Below are positions 54,315 to 63,362 of a DNA stretch of 64,000 bases, one piece after another. The position numbers were made by a program, and so were the translations under genes. The DNA lies in NCBI GenBank assembly GCA_000153385.1, contig CH672375.1:540352-604351 (forward strand), written 5' to 3'. Every line of letters starts with the position of its first letter. The stretch's first letter is position 1. The stretch is from Flavobacteria bacterium BBFL7. GTDB taxonomy: Bacteria; Bacteroidota; Bacteroidia; Flavobacteriales; Flavobacteriaceae. Under the pieces are notes generated by a model. The model did not search any database and was not told where the DNA came from. It saw only the letters and a list, made by a program, of their open reading frames with translations.

Positions 54315-56096
54315 TTAAGCAACTTCATCTTGCGCAAATTGCACTTCGTATAGATTTTTGTAGTAGCCATCTGTTTTTTGAAGAAGCTCTAAATGTGAAC
54401 CTACTTCAACAATCTGACCAGAGTCCATAACGATAATTTTATCAGCTTTTTTGATGGTGGCAAGTCTGTGGGCAATCACGATAGACGTGCGGTTTTTAGT
54501 AATCTTTTCTGTAGCCTCTTGAATCAACTGTTCACTATAACCATCTACCGAACTAGTAGCTTCATCTAACACTAAAATACTAGGATCAGAAACATAAGCT
54601 CTTAAAAAGGCGATCAATTGTCGCTGACCAGAGCTTAGCATCACACCACGTTCCTTAACGTTATAATGATAACCGCCTGGAAGAGAAGATATAAATTTAT
54701 GAACACCTATTTCCTTGGCAGCATTGATAACGTCGTCTTCTGTAATGCTGGCATCATTAAGTGTTATATTATTTAGTATAGTATCTGCAAATAAGAAAAC
54801 ATCTTGTAATACCACAGCTATTTCTGAACGCAAGCTATACAAATCATAATCTTTAGTATTCACACCATCTATTAATATTTCTCCGGCATCTATCTCATAG
54901 AACCTAGATAACAAATTAATAATCGTTGATTTTCCAGCTCCAGTTGCTCCTACAATAGCAACAGTATTACCTGGATCAACATTAAAACTGACACCTTTAA
55001 GTACCAGTTCATCATCAACGTAACTGAACTTCACATCCTCAAAAGTTATTTCTCCTTTGAGATGTTTTGCTTTTATACTACCGGTATTTTCTATAGTTGA
55101 ATCCGTATCTAATATACCAAACACTCTATTTGCTGCTACCATTCCCATTTGCAGCGTGTTGAACTTATCTGCTATCTGTCTTAATGGTCTAAACAACATT
55201 TGAGCCAACTGTATAAACATTACAATTGTACCTATCTGTAAGCTGGTCTCTTCTATAGTTTCACTTGAAACCATCAATTTAAACCCTAAAAAAACAATTA
55301 AAGCTATAGTGATACTAGAAGCCATTTCGGCGATTGGAAAAAATATCGAATTATACCAGACCGTTTTCACCCATGCATTACGATGCTTATTATTAATCTC
55401 CTTAAACTGCTCGTACTCTACTTTTTCACGGTTAAAAATTTGAACGATTTTCATTCCAGTAACTCGTTCCTGTACAAAAGAATTAAGATTACTTACTTGA
55501 TTACGGACATCTTCAAACGCCGTTTTCATTGCTTTTTGAAAAACACGTGTAGCATAAAGAATAAATGGCATTACTATTAGAGACACTAAAGTTAGTTGCC
55601 AACTAGAAATAGCCATAAAACCTAGAACTACTAACATTTTTAATAAGTCAGAAATGATCACAAATAAACCTTGGGAAAAAATACTTGCAATAGTCTCAAT
55701 ATCACTCACAGCTCGAGTCACTAATTTCCCTACAGCACTTTTATCAAAGTATTTCATTTTAAAATGGAGCATGTGATTGAAAAGTTTCAATCGCAAGTCC
55801 CTAATAACTTGTTGCCCTAACCAGTTTGCATAAAATATAAAGGAGAACTGTAATAATACTTCTAAAAGCAATGCAGCTATCATCACACAAATCACGATGT
55901 AAATACCACTTAATTCTTGCGGGATAATGTAATCATCAATCAGCACTTTTATTAGATACGGCATTGCAATTGCAAGACCCGAAAGTAATATAGCAGATAC
56001 GGCTACAAAATAATAAGTCGCCTTATAAGGTTTTGTATAAGAGATCAATCTCTTAAATAACTTGAAGTTAAATGCATTACCTGTAGTAGATGCCAT
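54315..56096 (-). CDS. ABC transporter, fused permease/ATPase (exporter type)
   Basis: A 593-residue exporter half-transporter. Residues about 1-320 hold six membrane helices (YYFVAVSAILLSGLAIAMPYLIKV; FVIISDLLKMLVVLGFMAI). The nucleotide-binding domain has Walker A GATGAGKST (about 385), the signature MLSSGQRQL (LSSGQ variant, about 488), Walker B ILVLDEATSSVD (about 510) with the catalytic Glu and H-loop AHRLAT. LSSGQ instead of LSGGQ occurs in a subset of MsbA-like proteins. It follows the 154-aa membrane gene by 2 nt in the truA operon. The substrate is unknown. Confidence 0.92.
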   Translation of the reverse strand: MASTTGNAFNFKLFKRLISYTKPYKATYYFVAVSAILLSGLAIAMPYLIKVLIDDYIIPQELSGIYIVICVMIAALLLEVLLQFSFIFYANWLGQQVIRDLRLKLFNHMLHFKMKYFDKSAVGKLVTRAVSDIETIASIFSQGLFVIISDLLKMLVVLGFMAISSWQLTLVSLIVMPFILYATRVFQKAMKTAFEDVRNQVSNLNSFVQERVTGMKIVQIFNREKVEYEQFKEINNKHRNAWVKTVWYNSIFFPIAEMASSITIALIVFLGFKLMVSSETIEETSLQIGTIVMFIQLAQMLFRPLRQIADKFNTLQMGMVAANRVFGILDTDSTIENTGSIKAKHLKGEITFEDVKFSYVDDELVLKGVSFNVDPGNTVAIVGATGAGKSTIINLLSRFYEIDAGEILIDGVNTKDYDLYSLRSEIAVVLQDVFLFADTILNNITLNDASITEDDVINAAKEIGVHKFISSLPGGYHYNVKERGVMLSSGQRQLIAFLRAYVSDPSILVLDEATSSVDGYSEQLIQEATEKITKNRTSIVIAHRLATIKKADKIIVMDSGQIVEVGSHLELLQKTDGYYKNLYEVQFAQDEVA

Positions 56097-56098
56097 AA

Positions 56099-56563
56099 TT
56101 AATTTAATAAATGTGCAATACTGGATTGCAATTCTTTTTCTTTTCTAGTACCGACAACATACTGTTTTCCTGTTATTTTTATATGAAGTCCTTTTGAACC
56201 ACTCACGTTATACACAGTACCATATGAGGTCCATAATCTTATTCCCCATCCACCTACAAATCCATAATCAATCACTTGGGCTTTTGATATTTCAGACCAT
56301 TTAAAAACCTTTTTAAAGAAAGGAAAATATTCTATAGTAATTTCCTTTTCAGTTATTTCTGTTTTCAGTTGAAGTGTTAAAAATAAAACCAAAATAAGAC
56401 TTATAACAACACTTGGCATAACTTTATCAATCGTCAATTGATCCACTATGTTTTTAGTAAAATCAAATTGCATAACGACAATTACGGTTACAATCAATAA
56501 GATAAGCCATATCAACCATTGTGTAAAGCGTTGCTTTTCTTTAAAAATGATTTGATCGTTCAT
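56099..56563 (-). CDS. Small membrane protein with PH-like C-terminus
   Basis: A 154-residue protein with two membrane helices (LIWLILLIVTVIVVMQF, VMPSVVISLILVLFLTL) and a C-terminal beta-rich domain (ITIEYFPFFKKVFKWSEISKAQVIDYGFVGGWGIRLW, then GSKGLHIKITGKQYVVGTRKEKEL) that looks like a bacterial PH-type domain. I do not recognise a named family with certainty. It overlaps the truA stop by 4 nt and ends 2 nt before the ABC transporter start, so all three genes form one operon. Confidence 0.65.
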   Translation of the reverse strand: MNDQIIFKEKQRFTQWLIWLILLIVTVIVVMQFDFTKNIVDQLTIDKVMPSVVISLILVLFLTLQLKTEITEKEITIEYFPFFKKVFKWSEISKAQVIDYGFVGGWGIRLWTSYGTVYNVSGSKGLHIKITGKQYVVGTRKEKELQSSIAHLLN

Positions 56564-57315
56564 AAAAACAGCTCTTTTGGATAGTGAATTTTAGTTAAAA
56601 ATAACCCACCGGCTGGAGCACTAGCACCTGCATTACTGCGGTCTTTTGAAGCTATTATTTCTCGTAAATCTTCGATAGTTTTTTTACCATATCCTATATC
56701 TAGTAATGTTCCTACTACTGCACGAACCATATTGCGTAAAAATCGATTTGCAGTGATATGGAAAATCACCTTATGATCTTTAAATTCAAAATAAGCCTCT
56801 GTTAGATCACAGACATATGTTTTAACATCTGTATTTGATCTAGAAAAACATTCAAAATCTTTATATTCTGGTAAAATAGCAGCAGCTTCCTGCATCAATT
56901 TAAAATCCGGCTTCCTAAACAAAACATATGCCTGCATTACTTGAAAGGGATCTGGCCTTAATAAAAAATGATATTCATAAGACCTTTTATAAGCATGGAA
57001 TCGAGCATGCGCATTATTTACAACAGGTTTCACCTCATAAACGGCTATATCTTTTGGCAACCATCTATTCAATCTATATACTAGATGATCCAAATCTATT
57101 GCACCAGAATAATCAAAATGAGCAACCATATAGGCTGCATGTACACCAGCATCAGTTCGTCCGGCACCTTGCACTTTAATTTGCTCACGTAACATTTTAT
57201 GCAATCCTTCCTCCAGTACTTCTTGCACAGTTATACTCTGTGGTTGTCGTTGCCATCCATGATAAGCCGTACCATCATAAGCTAGTTCAATAAAATATCG
57301 TTTTTTCTCTTGCAT
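56560..57315 (-). CDS. truA: tRNA pseudouridine(38-40) synthase TruA
   Basis: Converts uridines 38-40 in the tRNA anticodon arm to pseudouridine. YDGTAYHGWQRQP at 14-26 and GAGRTDAGVHA (catalytic Asp near 53) are hallmark motifs; FHITANRFLRNMVRAVVGTLLDIG is the C-terminal block. Length 251 aa is typical. First gene of the truA-membrane protein-ABC operon. A perfect TATCTTTG box (minus strand 57328-57321) ends 5 nt before the ATG, predicting a leaderless mRNA. Confidence 0.96.
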   Translation of the reverse strand: MQEKKRYFIELAYDGTAYHGWQRQPQSITVQEVLEEGLHKMLREQIKVQGAGRTDAGVHAAYMVAHFDYSGAIDLDHLVYRLNRWLPKDIAVYEVKPVVNNAHARFHAYKRSYEYHFLLRPDPFQVMQAYVLFRKPDFKLMQEAAAILPEYKDFECFSRSNTDVKTYVCDLTEAYFEFKDHKVIFHITANRFLRNMVRAVVGTLLDIGYGKKTIEDLREIIASKDRSNAGASAPAGGLFLTKIHYPKELFL

Positions 57316-57320
57316 CAGTA

Positions 57321-57328
57321 CAAAGATA
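57321..57328 (-). promoter_or_regulatory. Putative -7 box abutting the truA start codon
   Basis: Minus strand TATCTTTG, perfect TAnnTTTG, 5 nt before ATG 57315; no clear TTG at -33. Confidence 0.45.
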
Positions 57329-57439
57329 AGCCGATATAATGGGATTCTCGACTCGTTTTATTAAACCTAATGATACAAGCACATAGCATAATTTTTGTTT
57401 AAAACAGCTTGTAACAACATCCCAAAACCTCGCACTCAC

Positions 57440-57447
57440 TATCTTTG
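57440..57447 (+). promoter_or_regulatory. Putative -7 box abutting the phosphoesterase start codon
   Basis: TATCTTTG, perfect TAnnTTTG, 4 nt before ATG 57452. The nearest upstream TTG leaves a 28-nt spacer, longer than usual. Confidence 0.45.
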
Positions 57448-57451
57448 AACT

Positions 57452-57940
57452 ATGAAAATTTTACTACTATCAGATACCCATAGTTATATAGATGATTTTA
57501 TAATTAAATATATAAAACAAGCAGATGAAGTATGGCATGCTGGAGATATAGGTGATTTAACGGTAACTGATCAAATTGCAGCTCTTAAACCTCTACGTGC
57601 AGTATGGGGAAATATAGACGATGATAAAGCCAGAATGCAGTACCCAGAACATAATCGTTTCATGTGTGAAGGGATGGAAATATGGATTACACACATAGGC
57701 GGCTATCCAGGCAGGTATAATCAACGAGTTAAACCAGCAATTTATAACAACCCACCAGATATATTTGTCTGTGGCCATTCACACATTCTTAAAGTAATTA
57801 ATGATAAAAAAATTAATTGTTTACACCTCAATCCAGGTGCAATAGGCATACATGGATTTCACCAAAAACGAACCATGCTACGTTTTGAAATTAAAGATGG
57901 TCAAATTTCCAATCTGGAAGTAATTGAAAAAAATCGATGA
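57452..57940 (+). CDS. YfcE/MJ0936-type metallophosphoesterase
   Basis: A 162-residue calcineurin-like phosphoesterase. Metal ligands in order: LLLSDTHSY (Asp/His), EVWHAGDIGD, AVWGNIDD (Asn/Asp), WITHIGGYPGR (His) and FVCGHSHILK (two His), ending LNPGAIG. The small single-domain architecture matches YfcE-like enzymes that cleave phosphodiesters in vitro; the physiological substrate is unknown. It is divergent from truA (136 bp gap) and ends before a palindrome-terminator pair. Confidence 0.92.
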   Translation: MKILLLSDTHSYIDDFIIKYIKQADEVWHAGDIGDLTVTDQIAALKPLRAVWGNIDDDKARMQYPEHNRFMCEGMEIWITHIGGYPGRYNQRVKPAIYNNPPDIFVCGHSHILKVINDKKINCLHLNPGAIGIHGFHQKRTMLRFEIKDGQISNLEVIEKNR

Positions 57941-57970
57941 TATCTGGCACTGATTAGGAAGTTATTATTT

Positions 57971-57986
57971 CGCTTTCGCGAAAGCG
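57971..57986. repeat. Iterated palindrome, full 16-bp copy (intergenic)
   Basis: Perfect CGCTTTCGCGAAAGCG, 8 bp upstream of the terminator hairpin between the convergent phosphoesterase and DUF4293 genes. Confidence 0.9.
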
Positions 57987-57993
57987 TAAAAAC

Positions 57994-58026
57994 AAAAACC
58001 TGCGAGGTGGCGCCTCACAGGTTTTT
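57994..58026. terminator. Bidirectional intrinsic terminator
   Basis: AAAAACCTGcGAGG pairs with CCTCaCAGGTTTTT (one C-A mismatch), 5-nt loop, A- and T-tracts outside, between convergent genes. Confidence 0.85.
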
Positions 58027-58051
58027 CACTAAATAAACTAAGATACAGTGT

Positions 58052-58462
58052 TTAACGAAAACGATCTGCAGATTTTACGAGCTGCTCATCCCTACGAATA
58101 GCCCTGTTAGCCAGAACTAAAAAAACGATAGATATGATAGGTATAAGCATCCCAATGCCTTTCTCAGAAACCGCCGTTTCTCCAGACATAGTTAGCGATC
58201 GATAAACGAAAACTCCTAGCAAAATAAGGTTCAATAAAATATTAAGACGGTTAATAACCGTTTGTAACTTTCTGTTATTGTAAATAAATATAGCCACTAG
58301 AGACAATAAAGCACTAACAACAAAAGCGCCAAAATAACTAGACTCATCCATTGCCACTACCTCATTTCCTTCTCCATCGATCCACAAGCTCACTACAAAA
58401 ATTAACCCACCAGAAACTGCTGCGGCTAATAGTAAATATATGGTCTGAATACGTTGTATCAT
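58052..58462 (-). CDS. DUF4293 membrane protein
   Basis: A 136-residue four-helix inner-membrane protein: MIQRIQTIYLLLAAAVSGGLIFV, YFGAFVVSALLSLVAIFIYNNRKLQTVINRLNILLNLILLGVFVYRS and GMLIPIISIVFLVLANRAIRRDEQLVKSADRFR. The N-terminal MIQRIQTxxLL and C-terminal LANRAIRRDExLVKSxDRxR are the diagnostic ends of DUF4293, a Bacteroidetes family of unknown function that usually stands next to rho, as here (divergent, 203 bp apart). Confidence 0.9.
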   Translation of the reverse strand: MIQRIQTIYLLLAAAVSGGLIFVVSLWIDGEGNEVVAMDESSYFGAFVVSALLSLVAIFIYNNRKLQTVINRLNILLNLILLGVFVYRSLTMSGETAVSEKGIGMLIPIISIVFLVLANRAIRRDEQLVKSADRFR

Positions 58463-58665
58463 AAAAATAAAGTAGGCTAATTGCTTTACTTAACTGATGC
58501 CAAAAATAATATATATCCTTAAAAAAGCATAGCACATATTAATTTTTATATGTATTATTGTAACATCGAATGGTTAACCACCTCTTACTAGGTTAACTAA
58601 CCCCTAAATAATTTCTTATTCTTTCGGTTCATCTACAGAATGATATTTCACACACATTATAATTT

Positions 58666-60369
58666 ATGTTTCAAATCGCTGATTTAAAATCAAAAAAGCT
58701 ACCTGAATTACAGGAAATAGCCAAAGGACTTAACGTTCCTAAATACAAGCAGCTCAGAAAATTAGACTTAGTATACAAAATACTAGACCTACAAGCTGCA
58801 AATCCAGATGTTGTAAAAAAACTAGATGTAGAAACTACACCTACCACATCAGATAAAGCACCGGTTACTGAGAAAAAAGAAGCTCCGAAACCACAGCGCA
58901 AACCGAATCCTAGACCTAGAAAAACAACCACTAAGAAAGAGGATACGAAAAAAGGCACTAGCACTTCAAAAAGTGACGAGACTGAGAAGAAAGAAACTAC
59001 TCCTAAAAAGGAAACTCGTGCTCCTCGTTCTAAGCAATCTGACAATCGAAATGAGAAATCAGATCGTTCGAACGATAAAAAATCTAAGAACACGCAAAAC
59101 GAGAAAAGCGATAAACGTAATGACCAAAACGGTGATCGCAACGATAGGAATGATCGTAATAATCGTAATAAAAATCAGCGTAATAACAACCAAAGTAACG
59201 TTCCTAAGGGGAATAAGGATAATCGCAATCGCTATCGTGATCCAGATTTTGAATTTGATGGAATCATTGAGAGTGAAGGTTGTCTAGATATGATGCCTGA
59301 TGGATATGGATTTTTACGTAGTAGCGATTATAATTATCTAGCTTCACCAGATGATATTTATGTATCTCAATCTCAAGTACGCCTTTTCGGTCTTAAAACG
59401 GGTGATACGGTTTTAGGAATGGTACGCCCACCTAAAGAAGGTGAAAAATACTTTCCATTAATAAAAATCATAAAGATTAATGGCCTTGATCCTAGTGTAG
59501 TAAGAGACCGAGTTTCTTTTGAGCACTTGACGCCTTTATTCCCTGACGAGAAATTCAATATCGCAGAGCGTCAATCATCATTATCAACACGTATAATGGA
59601 CTTATTTGCACCTATAGGTAAAGGGCAACGTGGTATGATTGTAGCCCAACCTAAAACGGGTAAAACAATGTTATTAAAGGACATCGCAAATGCGATTGCC
59701 GCAAATCACCCAGAGGTTTATCAACTGGTACTTTTAATAGACGAACGCCCAGAAGAAGTTACGGATATGCAACGTAATGTTGAAGGTGAAGTAATCGCGT
59801 CTACTTTTGACAAAGAAGCGCATGACCATGTAAAAGTTGCTAATATAGTTTTAGAGAAAGCGAAGAGAATGGTAGAATGTGGCCATGATGTGGTTATTCT
59901 TCTCGACTCGATAACACGTCTAGCGAGAGCTTACAACACGGTACAACCTGCAAGTGGTAAAGTATTATCAGGTGGTGTAGATGCTAATGCTCTTCACAAA
60001 CCTAAACGCTTCTTTGGAGCCGCAAGAAATATTGAAGGTGGTGGTTCCTTAACAATTATAGCTACTGCACTTACGGAAACTGGCTCTAAAATGGATGAAG
60101 TGATTTTTGAAGAATTTAAAGGAACTGGTAACATGGAATTACAATTAGATCGTAACATTTCAAATAGACGTATTTTCCCTGCTATCGACCTTACCTCTTC
60201 TTCTACCAGAAGAGATGATCTATTATTAGATGAGCAAGCAATCAAACATATGTGGATTCTAAGAAAATACTTAGCCGATATGAATGCTGTAGAGGCAATG
60301 GAATTTATTTCCCAAAGAATGAAACAAACTCGTAATAACGAGGAGTTTATAGCTACCATGAATAGTTAG
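58666..60369 (+). CDS. rho: Transcription termination factor Rho with disordered insert
   Basis: Hexameric RNA helicase that terminates transcription. Residues 1-45 are the Rho N-terminal helical domain ([29 protein letters not shown]). Residues about 55-190 are low-complexity, rich in Asn, Asp, Arg, Lys, Ser and Thr ([19 protein letters not shown]), typical of Bacteroidetes Rho. The RNA-binding cold-shock domain follows (about 200-275), then the ATPase with Walker [12 protein letters not shown] (about 326), Walker [17 protein letters not shown], and the Q- and R-loop parts. At 567 residues it is longer than E. coli Rho because of the insert. Intrinsic terminator after the gene. Confidence 0.97.
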   Translation: MFQIADLKSKKLPELQEIAKGLNVPKYKQLRKLDLVYKILDLQAANPDVVKKLDVETTPTTSDKAPVTEKKEAPKPQRKPNPRPRKTTTKKEDTKKGTSTSKSDETEKKETTPKKETRAPRSKQSDNRNEKSDRSNDKKSKNTQNEKSDKRNDQNGDRNDRNDRNNRNKNQRNNNQSNVPKGNKDNRNRYRDPDFEFDGIIESEGCLDMMPDGYGFLRSSDYNYLASPDDIYVSQSQVRLFGLKTGDTVLGMVRPPKEGEKYFPLIKIIKINGLDPSVVRDRVSFEHLTPLFPDEKFNIAERQSSLSTRIMDLFAPIGKGQRGMIVAQPKTGKTMLLKDIANAIAANHPEVYQLVLLIDERPEEVTDMQRNVEGEVIASTFDKEAHDHVKVANIVLEKAKRMVECGHDVVILLDSITRLARAYNTVQPASGKVLSGGVDANALHKPKRFFGAARNIEGGGSLTIIATALTETGSKMDEVIFEEFKGTGNMELQLDRNISNRRIFPAIDLTSSSTRRDDLLLDEQAIKHMWILRKYLADMNAVEAMEFISQRMKQTRNNEEFIATMNS

Positions 60370-60390
60370 AACTTAAAATATCATATTTTA

Positions 60391-60426
60391 AAAAAAAGAG
60401 CTTATAAAATATTAAGCTCTTTTTTT
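60391..60426 (+). terminator. Intrinsic terminator after rho
   Basis: AAAGAGCTTA/TAAGCTCTTT stem (60395-60404 with 60413-60422), 8-nt loop, T-run to 60426. Confidence 0.88.
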
Positions 60427-60537
60427 CGTTTTGGAAGTTATTACTAGTCTCACAAGTTCTTAATTAGAACCTACTCAGTGATTATTAACCCAAATAATCA
60501 TTATTTTTAAACTCTTTTACCCTAAAAACACTAAACA

Positions 60538-61125
60538 TTGAAATCGACATTATTTATTTTCAGCTCACTAATATGCTTTACTGCTGTCGCTCAACAAAAT
60601 GATTCTATTCAAGAAGCAACAATTAAATCTAAATTTGAACAGACTATTGACGAGGCAAACCGCTATCAGGACTTTAAGGTCATTAAGCAAAGTAAATTGC
60701 AAGAATTAAAGAAAGAGACCGTAGCACGCATTGATGGGCTTAAAGACTCTATAGAATTATTAGAAGGACAAATTGCAATTAAAGACAAAAACACAATTGC
60801 ATTAGAAGAACAGATTAAATCTAAAGACGCTTCATTAGAAACACTGGATCAAGAGAAAGATTCAATTTCATTATTTGGAATCATGCTTGACAAAACGACC
60901 TATAATTTAATCCTATGGTCCATAATTGGGGTACTATTATTGGCTCTAGTGATTTTTATATACAAATTTCGCAGCAGCAATGAAATCACTAACATCTCAC
61001 AGACTAATTTAAAATTAGCAGAAGAAGAATTAGAAAGCTACAAACTTAGATCCTTAGAAAAGGAACAACAACTAAGCAGACAACTCATGGATGAACGCAA
61101 AAAGAACTCTAACAACAATTCTTAA
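60538..61125 (+). CDS. Secreted coiled-coil protein with a central membrane helix
   Basis: A 195-residue protein with TTG start at 60538. A signal peptide (LFIFSSLICFTAVAQQ) is followed by a long charged coiled coil (about 25-115; heptad-like LKDSIELLEGQIAIKDKNTIALEEQIKSKDASLETL), a membrane helix (YNLILWSIIGVLLLALVIFIYKF, about 121-143) and a second short coiled coil (LKLAEEELESYKLRSLEKEQQLSRQLMDE). Relatives are sometimes named tRNA (guanine-N1)-methyltransferase, but no such domain is present. It is the only gene between the rho terminator and its own terminator; function unknown. Confidence 0.75.
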   Translation: MKSTLFIFSSLICFTAVAQQNDSIQEATIKSKFEQTIDEANRYQDFKVIKQSKLQELKKETVARIDGLKDSIELLEGQIAIKDKNTIALEEQIKSKDASLETLDQEKDSISLFGIMLDKTTYNLILWSIIGVLLLALVIFIYKFRSSNEITNISQTNLKLAEEELESYKLRSLEKEQQLSRQLMDERKKNSNNNS

Positions 61126-61144
61126 AATAAAAAGTAACTAAATC

Positions 61145-61178
61145 AAAAAAGGTCTTTCATTTCTGAAAGACCTTTTTT
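61145..61178 (+). terminator. Intrinsic terminator after the coiled-coil gene
   Basis: Perfect 15-bp stem (61145-61159 with 61164-61178), TTTC loop, ending in T-run. Confidence 0.9.
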
Positions 61179-61268
61179 AGTGAAGAAAAGTATTAATATA
61201 TACTTCTAACTTTTAAATAACTAAAGGAGCTTTAATAAATAACTTGTAAAACAAATTATTCAATACAT

Positions 61269-61299
61269 AAAAAAAAGCCATTCATTTCTGAAAGGCTTT
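61269..61299 (-). terminator. Intrinsic terminator after rpsT
   Basis: AAAGCC-TTCA/TGAA-GGCTTT (61274-61284 with 61289-61299) with one bulged mismatch, TTTC loop as in the preceding terminator; the minus strand ends in a long T-run, so it stops rpsT transcription. Its core repeats the 61145 hairpin almost exactly. Confidence 0.8.
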
Positions 61300-61325
61300 A
61301 TTTTGTTTTTTAATTCTAATACTAA

Positions 61326-61577
61326 CTATAGAGCATTAACGAATTTAGCAAGCTTAGACTTAATGTTAGAAGCTTTATTGTCATGAATGACATTACGCTT
61401 TGCAAGCTTATCAACCATAGAAGTTACTTCTACGTAAAGTTTTTGAGCTTCAGACTTATCTTCAGTCTCACGTAATTTTTTAATAGCATTACGAGTCGTT
61501 TTGTGCTGGTACTTATTTCTAAGTCGAGCCACTTCGTTTCTTCTAATTCTCTTTAAAGCACTTTTATGATTTGCCAT
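61326..61577 (-). CDS. rpsT: 30S ribosomal protein S20
   Basis: Small basic ribosomal protein that binds 16S rRNA early in 30S assembly. [37 protein letters not shown] followed by the helical hairpin with [35 protein letters not shown] is the complete S20 signature. The 83-residue length is standard. It lies 39 nt downstream of tRNA-Glu on the same strand and may share a transcript with it. Confidence 0.97.
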   Translation of the reverse strand: MANHKSALKRIRRNEVARLRNKYQHKTTRNAIKKLRETEDKSEAQKLYVEVTSMVDKLAKRNVIHDNKASNIKSKLAKFVNAL

Positions 61578-61616
61578 ATACTTTCTAAATGTGGTTTATT
61601 AAAACCTAATTTGTTG

Positions 61617-61688
61617 TAGCCCGTAGGGGAATCGAACCCCTCTTACATGGATGAAAACCATGCGTCCTAGCCGATAGACGAACGGGCC
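61617..61688 (-). tRNA. tRNA-Glu (anticodon TTC)
   Basis: On the minus strand the sequence folds into a full cloverleaf: acceptor GGCCCGT/ACGGGCT (first pair G-T wobble), D arm beginning GTCT, anticodon stem CATGG/CCATG with loop TTTTCAT giving anticodon TTC, T arm AGGGG-TTCGATT-CCCCT, discriminator A. The TTCGATT T-loop and GTCTA...GGAC D arm are those of bacterial tRNA-Glu. CCA is not encoded and must be added by the cca product at 1476-2909. It sits between proS and rpsT. Confidence 0.96.
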
Positions 61689-61774
61689 ATTAATGTTTTG
61701 CTCGTTTAGCGGATGCAAAAATAAGTACTTTTTTCAATCTCGCAAACATCCAAGGCAACTTTTTTTAAAAAAAT

Positions 61775-63253
61775 TTAATAAGCCTTAGCAAACAACACTC
61801 TTTTTGAGGATTTATTACCGCTAAAAACGCACATACCTTCCTCATTTTCAGAATCTAAAGGAATACATCTAATCGTTGCCTTTGTAATTTCTTTTATTTT
61901 ATCTTCAGTTTCAATTGTCCCGTCCCAATGGGCAGAAATGAATCCTCCTTTGGTGTTAAGTACTTCTTTAAATTCTTCAAAAGTATCCACTTTTGTGGTA
62001 TGAGTATTTTTATAATCCAGTGCCTTTTCAAATAAAGAGGACTGTATCTCTTCTAACAATGCCACGACTTTATCTTCTATTCCGTCAATAGCAGTTGTCA
62101 CTTTAGAAAGTGTATCTCTTCTTGCTAACTCCACTGTTCCGTTTTCTAAATCTCTAGCCCCTATTGCAATTCTTAAAGGAACACCTTGTAATTCGTGTTG
62201 AGCAAATTTTGCACCTGGTCTCAAAGTATCTCTTTTATCATACTTAACAGTTACACCTTTTAATCTCAAAGACTTCATCAACTCATTTACAACAGTTGTT
62301 ATTTCCTCAAACTGCTCATCCGTTTTGAAAATAGGAACTATTACTACCTGATTAGGCGCTAAATTTGGCGGTAGAACCAATCCTTTATCATCACTATGGG
62401 TCATAATTAGTGCTCCCATTAAGCGAGTGGAAACACCCCATGAGGTTGCCCACACATACTCTTGCTTCCCTTCTTTAGAAGTAAACTTCACATCAAATGC
62501 TTTAGCAAAATTCTGACCTAGAAAATGTGACGTTCCCGCTTGCAATGCCTTACCATCTTGCATTAAGGCTTCAATACAATAGGTTTCATCTGCACCTGCA
62601 AAGCGCTCACTTTCGGTCTTTAACCCTTTAACTACAGGAATCGCCATAAAATTCTGAGCAAAATCTGCATAAATATCATTCATTTGTTCTGCCTCAGCTA
62701 TCGCCTCTTTTTTAGTAGAATGAGCCGTATGACCTTCTTGCCATAAAAACTCTGCTGTACGCAAGAATAATCTAGTACGCATCTCCCACCTAACAACATT
62801 TGCCCATTGATTGATTAATAATGGTAAATCTCTATAGGACTGAATCCACCCTTTATAGGTATTCCAAATTATTGCCTCACTAGTAGGCCTAACAACTAAT
62901 TCCTCTTCAAGTTTAGCTTCAGGATCCACCCTTAACTTCCCAGGATTATCTGGATCATTCTGTAATCGATAATGAGTAACAACGGCGCATTCCTTAGCAA
63001 AGCCTTCAGCATTTTTCTCTTCAGCTTCAAAAAGACTTTTAGGAACAAATAATGGAAAATAAGCATTTTGATGACCAGTCTCTTTGAACATACGATCTAA
63101 TTCTGCCTGCATCTTCTCCCAAATTGCATAACCATATGGTTTGATAACCATACATCCTCTAACTGCACTATTTTCAGCTAAGTCGGCTTTGACAACTAGC
63201 TCATTATACCATTTTGAATAGTCTTCACTTCTACTGGTTAAGTTCTTTCCCAT
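61775..63253 (-). CDS. proS: Prolyl-tRNA synthetase (short, archaeal/eukaryotic-like type)
   Basis: Class II aminoacyl-tRNA synthetase charging tRNA-Pro. [46 protein letters not shown] at the N-terminus, GMVIKPxG motif, [14 protein letters not shown] (motif 2 region) and WQEGHTAH identify Pro[14 protein letters not shown] opens the anticodon-binding domain and the C-terminal zinc-binding-like domain ends [18 protein letters not shown]. At 492 residues it lacks the bacterial editing insert, as is usual in Bacteroidetes. Monocistronic, divergent from the Trp-rich lipoprotein gene. Confidence 0.97.
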   Translation of the reverse strand: MGKNLTSRSEDYSKWYNELVVKADLAENSAVRGCMVIKPYGYAIWEKMQAELDRMFKETGHQNAYFPLFVPKSLFEAEEKNAEGFAKECAVVTHYRLQNDPDNPGKLRVDPEAKLEEELVVRPTSEAIIWNTYKGWIQSYRDLPLLINQWANVVRWEMRTRLFLRTAEFLWQEGHTAHSTKKEAIAEAEQMNDIYADFAQNFMAIPVVKGLKTESERFAGADETYCIEALMQDGKALQAGTSHFLGQNFAKAFDVKFTSKEGKQEYVWATSWGVSTRLMGALIMTHSDDKGLVLPPNLAPNQVVIVPIFKTDEQFEEITTVVNELMKSLRLKGVTVKYDKRDTLRPGAKFAQHELQGVPLRIAIGARDLENGTVELARRDTLSKVTTAIDGIEDKVVALLEEIQSSLFEKALDYKNTHTTKVDTFEEFKEVLNTKGGFISAHWDGTIETEDKIKEITKATIRCIPLDSENEEGMCVFSGNKSSKRVLFAKAY

Positions 63254-63362
63254 GTACTTTAATTTGGCACAAAACTTGATAATTACTATTAAGTTTTGTT
63301 AAAAGGTTTATTTAGCCCTCAAAACTACTTATTTTTATACTATCATCATAAATTATTACGCT

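Noticed and set aside
58671-59141. 156-codon open frame on the minus strand inside rho
   Set aside because: It is antisense to the low-complexity Lys/Arg/Asp-rich part of Rho; its Ser/Phe/Leu-rich translation simply mirrors that composition and there is no promoter or homology.
58973-59287. 104-codon plus-strand frame overlapping rho in another frame
   Set aside because: Arises from the repetitive Arg/Asn codons of the Rho insert; composition (Ile/Val/Thr/Arg) is what a frame shift of that repeat gives.
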